Positions 59,915 to 64,000 of a stretch of 64,000 bases of DNA are shown here, piece by piece. The DNA is taken from assembly GCA_027946555.1 (NCBI GenBank), contig JAPEVC010000146.1, forward strand, positions 30,386 through 94,385, in the 5' to 3' direction. The DNA is from Gnomoniopsis sp. IMI 355080. Its lineage: Eukaryota; Ascomycota; Sordariomycetes; Diaporthales; Gnomoniaceae. The notes under the pieces were generated by a model. That model worked only from the letters and a program-made list of their open reading frames with translations. It made no database searches and was not told where the DNA came from. The stretch's first letter is position 1; each line of letters begins with the position of its first letter. Both the position numbers and the translations under genes were made by a program.

Positions 59915-62900
59915 ATCATTTTTGTCCGCATGAGGATAATCTTTATAATCGTCATAGGTAATTTTTTTTTTCTGTTTTTTTTCAGGCAATTAAATGGCTA
60001 TCTATAGTAGAGTTCAAAGGGTTTTGATTGATCTATTTATAGTATAGGTCTCCACTTTCTAGAAGCAATGCTTTTAGATAAAGTAACAAACTTACTATAC
60101 TTATACCCTTATAAGGCCTTTCCTTTTATACACTATCTCCTTAATTCACTTCTCTCCCACCCCTTTATAGTAATTTTCGAGATTGCTTGTATGTAAATCA
60201 TGAGTGGAAAGACGTTGATGAGGCTGTCCGTGGCTTGTAGCAGGCCGGACCGTACGCTAGCGCAGTGTAATATGGAACCGACAGCTACGCAGCTGCTGGG
60301 GCACGTATGGCACTTCCTTCAGTGTCCCTCGGGCCTACCATTTCAATCAGAGCGCTATACCTGACAAAACGCTTAGTTCCACCCGCGAATATTTCGAGCG
60401 CGTCAAATTGGTCGAAGTACTCGCTTGGTACCTAGGTACTAAGTTGCATACCTAGGTACCGCTGCCCCTGTATACTACCAAAGTATAGTATAAGTGAGAT
60501 CGTTATACTACCCTACCAGGCCTGCCTCGAGATTGGCCTGGGTCTTAAATGTCGTCCACAGTCTTCTTGTCTTATTGTACTATGATTCTCCTTGAACTTT
60601 CAACTAACGGCAGAGATTTACCAATTGCCTTCGTGACACAGGCCACTTCTTCGACACGCCTTGCACTATGTTAGGGTTTTCAGGACTACCTAGGTATGCT
60701 ATAACACATGTCAAAAGATATAATATCTCGTTGAAAACCCCGTGAGTAGTTACAAGAGCCGTACAGAACTGCATATTAGAGCAAGAGCAGCTAGTCCTTA
60801 CCATTGACATCGCCTCGTTTGTAAGTAATAGCCAGGGGGCATGCCGAAATTTGTACAACTTCAAGGCTCACTCCAACTTTGATGCGCAGCTCGAAGCTAT
60901 GCATCCAGAGCCCAAAAATTATATCAACTGCTTGAACATGACCTCAGAGTCAGACTCATACAATCGGTGACCAGCATTTGCCAAGTGATGCGTGAGGCCA
61001 TCGCAGCAATTCTCGGTGTCAACGACTTCAAGTCCCAAATGAACGAGTTCCGAACAACATCGGCGCCTTTAATATATTGGATCTGTTCCAAAGTTGCCAT
61101 GGAAGCTTCGAGGACCATGTAAACGTCCGCTTCTTTCGACGACATGTGCAAACTCTCTTGTCAAGACATGTCTCTATGCATACCTAGGTAAGACAGGTAA
61201 GTACCTGCCGTGGAAATATGCTTGGTCACCAGCTTAGATCCTTGCTCTTCTGAAGACAGATTAGTTAGTAGCCCTTGGATTAGTCTGATCGTAGAGAGGA
61301 GTACCGTCAGAGCTCGGAACCTCAATTGCAGCCTGCGCCTGGATGACCCGTCATGCCCAGCCAAAGACTTGTCCAGTCGCATCGTCGATTTTTTCGGACA
61401 TTTTGAGTGAATGTTTCGGGCACTAAGGTACTAGTGACTGGAGCATGGTCCTCAAAGAGCTTGGTGCGCACTCTCCTTGCGCCAGCAGAATATAAAATAA
61501 GTATGCACGTTCCACTCAATCTGCTATCCGTGGGCCTACGTAACCTCTAGGACGGCTAGCAGATTGGCATACTTATTTACCCTATATACTGGGTTGTGGC
61601 GATGAATGTGTAAAGGGAATTAGCTTCGTGGAGGACTGGTCCGAAAGCCCGAAAGCGTTAGAAAGGAGTAGTCACGATTCGACCTCCTGCCTTTATTATA
61701 TAGGTACTTCGCTACGTGCGTAAGTATCTTTTGCTATTGACTGATCCGCGCACGAGAAACTCTGCATAATTGAGGATATAAGAGAAAGCTTCGAGGAGGC
61801 CTGCTCCTTCCAGCGCGAAGCGCTTCCGGACTAGCCCTCCACGAAGCTGAACAATTTGAGATATGATCAGATTGAAAAGCTGCGTGGTGGAGTGGACAAG
61901 CACGGGGGCATTGTCAAACGTGACTGTCGCAAGACGGCCATCGAGGTGACCTCTGTAGTCCCTAGTATGCTTTTTGGTGTCCACATGGTCTGTTATATAA
62001 GAGGGTGGCTCGTGAAGGGGAGAAAGGAATCATGCGGTAATTGCGGAACAACTTCGACCAGCTACATGCGTCTAAGAAGGATTTATGTGTATACACAGAG
62101 CTAAACGAGGACAACATACGAGTGATACATTCAAAACTATCAACTAACACTGAGCAAATTCGACCCAACGTGGTTTCCCGTGCCCCAAGGGAAAAGGTAC
62201 CTTGTTGATAAAGCAGATTGAACTATCCAGCGTAAAATTCGGGAGATGCTGGAAATATGCAAAGTTAAGGCGTAGTGTGCCTCAGTCAAGAATTTATCCT
62301 GCTGACTACCTATATAAGGCAGCGATTAAGTTGCTTGTGAAATTTCTTGCTTATAGTATATAAGGGACGAAATATGCTTGGTCATGCGAGACCGGTTATA
62401 TTGTCCATCCAACAGGTAAATTAAGATACTACCTATATATTTTTTCTTTCAATAAAAATAGACTGTTGGGTAGTTTCGGGCCCTTTAATCGTTCGGAACA
62501 TAAGAATAAGCATGTTAGAGCAGGTTCTATGCACAGAAGACTTAGAGAACAACACGTCTTTTAACCGAAGAGCATTAATCTTTATACAAGCAGACGAACG
62601 TCCACCCGTGTATATCGGGTGAAAAAAATATAAACAGGATAATTACTACCTAAAGGACGTAACATTTGCGATAGAACGAGCTTAAATCCAGCTAAAGTTA
62701 AGTAAAGCAGTCGTTTAACTTGTGTCCCCTCTAGTAACGCAGTCAGGCTTTCGGGCTGCGATAGCTACCGTACCGGACTATAGTCTATTCAAACAAGCGT
62801 CGGAAAGATCGCATATATATTCTTCCTGAATATATGTTGGGAGTAATAAATCCATTTTACACCCAAGTAGCTTTTAGCCAATTATATAAGAACTTCCTTC

Positions 62901-63023
62901 TATTTTCTTAAGTGGCTAAACCTATCCCTTTGCTTTAGGACAGATTATAACCGGGCAGAATTTAGTAGCAAGGACTTCTTTTGCTAGCTAGTTTAATTAA
63001 AGATCTATTATGTTATATACCTT
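59915..63023. other. AT-rich, gene-poor region
   Basis: About 3.1 kb without a supported gene. TACCTAGGTA occurs exactly at 60429-60438, 60449-60458, 60687-60696 and 61181-61190. From 60.8 to 61.4 kb short frames hint at decayed coding sequence. From 62.2 kb the sequence is strongly AT-rich, as in old repeats or RIP-affected DNA. Confidence 0.5.
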
Positions 63024-63050
63024 TTCTTCTTCTTCTTCTTCTTCTTCTTC
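63024..63050 (+). repeat. TTC microsatellite
   Basis: Nine uninterrupted TTC units. Confidence 0.95.
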
Positions 63051-63075
63051 TCTTGACCTATGAACTTCAAAGGAA

Positions 63076-63306
63076 GGAACGAATATATGTCAAATTTAGG
63101 GGAAGGCAGGAACGAATATATGTCGTATCTTGAGTAAGGAAGGAACGAATATATGTTGTATTTTGAGGAAGGAAGGAACGAATATATATCAAATTTTACG
63201 GAAGGCAGGAACGAGTATATATTGTGTCTTGAGCAAGGAAGGAATGAATGTATATCGTATTTTAAGGAAGGAAGGAATGTAGTTTCAGAAGGAACATAGT
63301 TTCAAA
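63076..63306 (+). repeat. 33-bp minisatellite, seven units
   Basis: The word GGAACGAATATATRT (later GGAATGAATGTAT) begins at 63076, 63109, 63142, 63175, 63208, 63241 and 63274, an exact 33-bp spacing. Units alternate in the middle (CAAATTTA versus TCGTATCTTGAG types) and decay toward the 3' end. It lies just after the TTC tract. Confidence 0.9.
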
Positions 63307-63639
63307 ATATATATTGTCACCGCCCCTCACCGACCGTTGGTGATTATCTTAGGAAATTAACGAATACCCCTCTCAACAGACCCCCCCTTGACATCGTGAC
63401 CCCTGTTCGTGCCTATCTCTGGTGATCTGTGCAGGGACACGAAAACTCCTCGCTAGTCCCCTGGTCCGCAATCAGATAGAAACCTTATACTCCCCTTTAT
63501 GACCACGGAGTCAGACAGAAACCAACAGTTCACAACATCACTCACCCTCTTCAACGAAGCCGCTCTCTACATCGTAACCAATGTTCGTGCCTACAGCTTC
63601 TCACTGCGTGGCATCCTCTTCAACGCGCCTTCGCACTAT

Positions 63640-64000
63640 GCATTTATCTGATGAATACACGGCGAATCCCGACGGTAAATACACCGCCGGTCTATAGTAT
63701 AAGTACACCGTAGATTTATAGGCTGAATTCACCACCTTTTTATACAAGCCTGCACCGTGGATCCTAAGCTATGCTCTTATATAATAAACTCACGATATAC
63801 TTGCATTATAAACTTAAGGTGTAATTTCTAATTAAGTACACGGTGGATTCTTCTATTAACGTTAGTATTATAAGTATTTTATAATTTTTTAATATATTTT
63901 ATATAATATATAGATTAAGTCTATGATGGCCATGAAGGCACGATGGATTCGCATGGTGAACACACGGTGAATTCACACGGTGAACCCACGGTGAATTCAC
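63640..64000. repeat. Degenerate CACGGTGAATTCAC-type repeats at the window end
   Basis: Variants of a CACGGTGAAT word recur: ACACGGCGAAT, GACGGTAAATACACC, GTACACGGTGGATTC, ACACGGTGAATTCAC and CACGGTGAATTCAC at the very end. They are mixed with very AT-rich stretches near 63.85-63.92 kb. The array appears to continue past the window. Confidence 0.6.

Overview
The window is nuclear DNA of a filamentous ascomycete (Pezizomycotina). The evidence is short GT-AG introns of about 47-160 bp with CTRAY-like branch points, compact genes on both strands, and clear orthologues of fungal housekeeping proteins (Rpn9, Ubp8, Lro1, Slm1, Ldb17, Naa30, the 40 kDa complex I subunit, Efm5). The class cannot be fixed from sequence alone. 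Gene models below were assembled by hand from splice signals, reading-frame continuity and conserved motifs.

Layout. 0-9.3 kb carries metabolic and accessory genes: an isochorismatase-like hydrolase fused to an allophanate-hydrolase-type amidase (possibly a one-polypeptide biuret-degrading enzyme), a secreted M19 dipeptidase, a short-chain dehydrogenase and a protoglobin. 9.3-13.9 kb is gene-poor, with a probable small secreted protein and a proline-rich exon. 13.9-26.8 kb holds an amino-acid permease, a disordered coiled-coil protein, a small Myb-like protein, a secreted GH31 alpha-glucosidase and a Dal5-type anion transporter. 27.3-46.1 kb holds an Slm1-type BAR-PH protein, a decayed metallophosphoesterase, an alpha/beta hydrolase, an eight-cysteine small secreted protein (spliced, so it appears as no single open frame), Ldb17/SPIN90, Naa30, the triacylglycerol-forming acyltransferase Lro1 and a Ytp1-like membrane protein. 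46.1-49.0 kb has no recognised gene. 49.0-58.7 kb is a dense housekeeping block: LACTB2-like metallohydrolase, Ubp8, a KilA-N/APSES relic, Efm5, the NDUFA9/nuo40 subunit and Rpn9.

Beyond 58.7 kb recognisable genes stop, except for an intron-bearing tRNA-Glu at 59.8 kb. The last 4 kb is AT-rich, with a TTC microsatellite, a 33-bp minisatellite and a degenerate repeat running off the window end, resembling a repeat island or subtelomere-like segment.

The genes form no obvious operon-like pathway or secondary-metabolite cluster. The most notable signals are the hydrolase/amidase fusion, the cysteine-rich secreted protein, the eukaryotic protoglobin, and nine exact copies of the palindrome TACCTAGGTA, all outside intact coding sequence.
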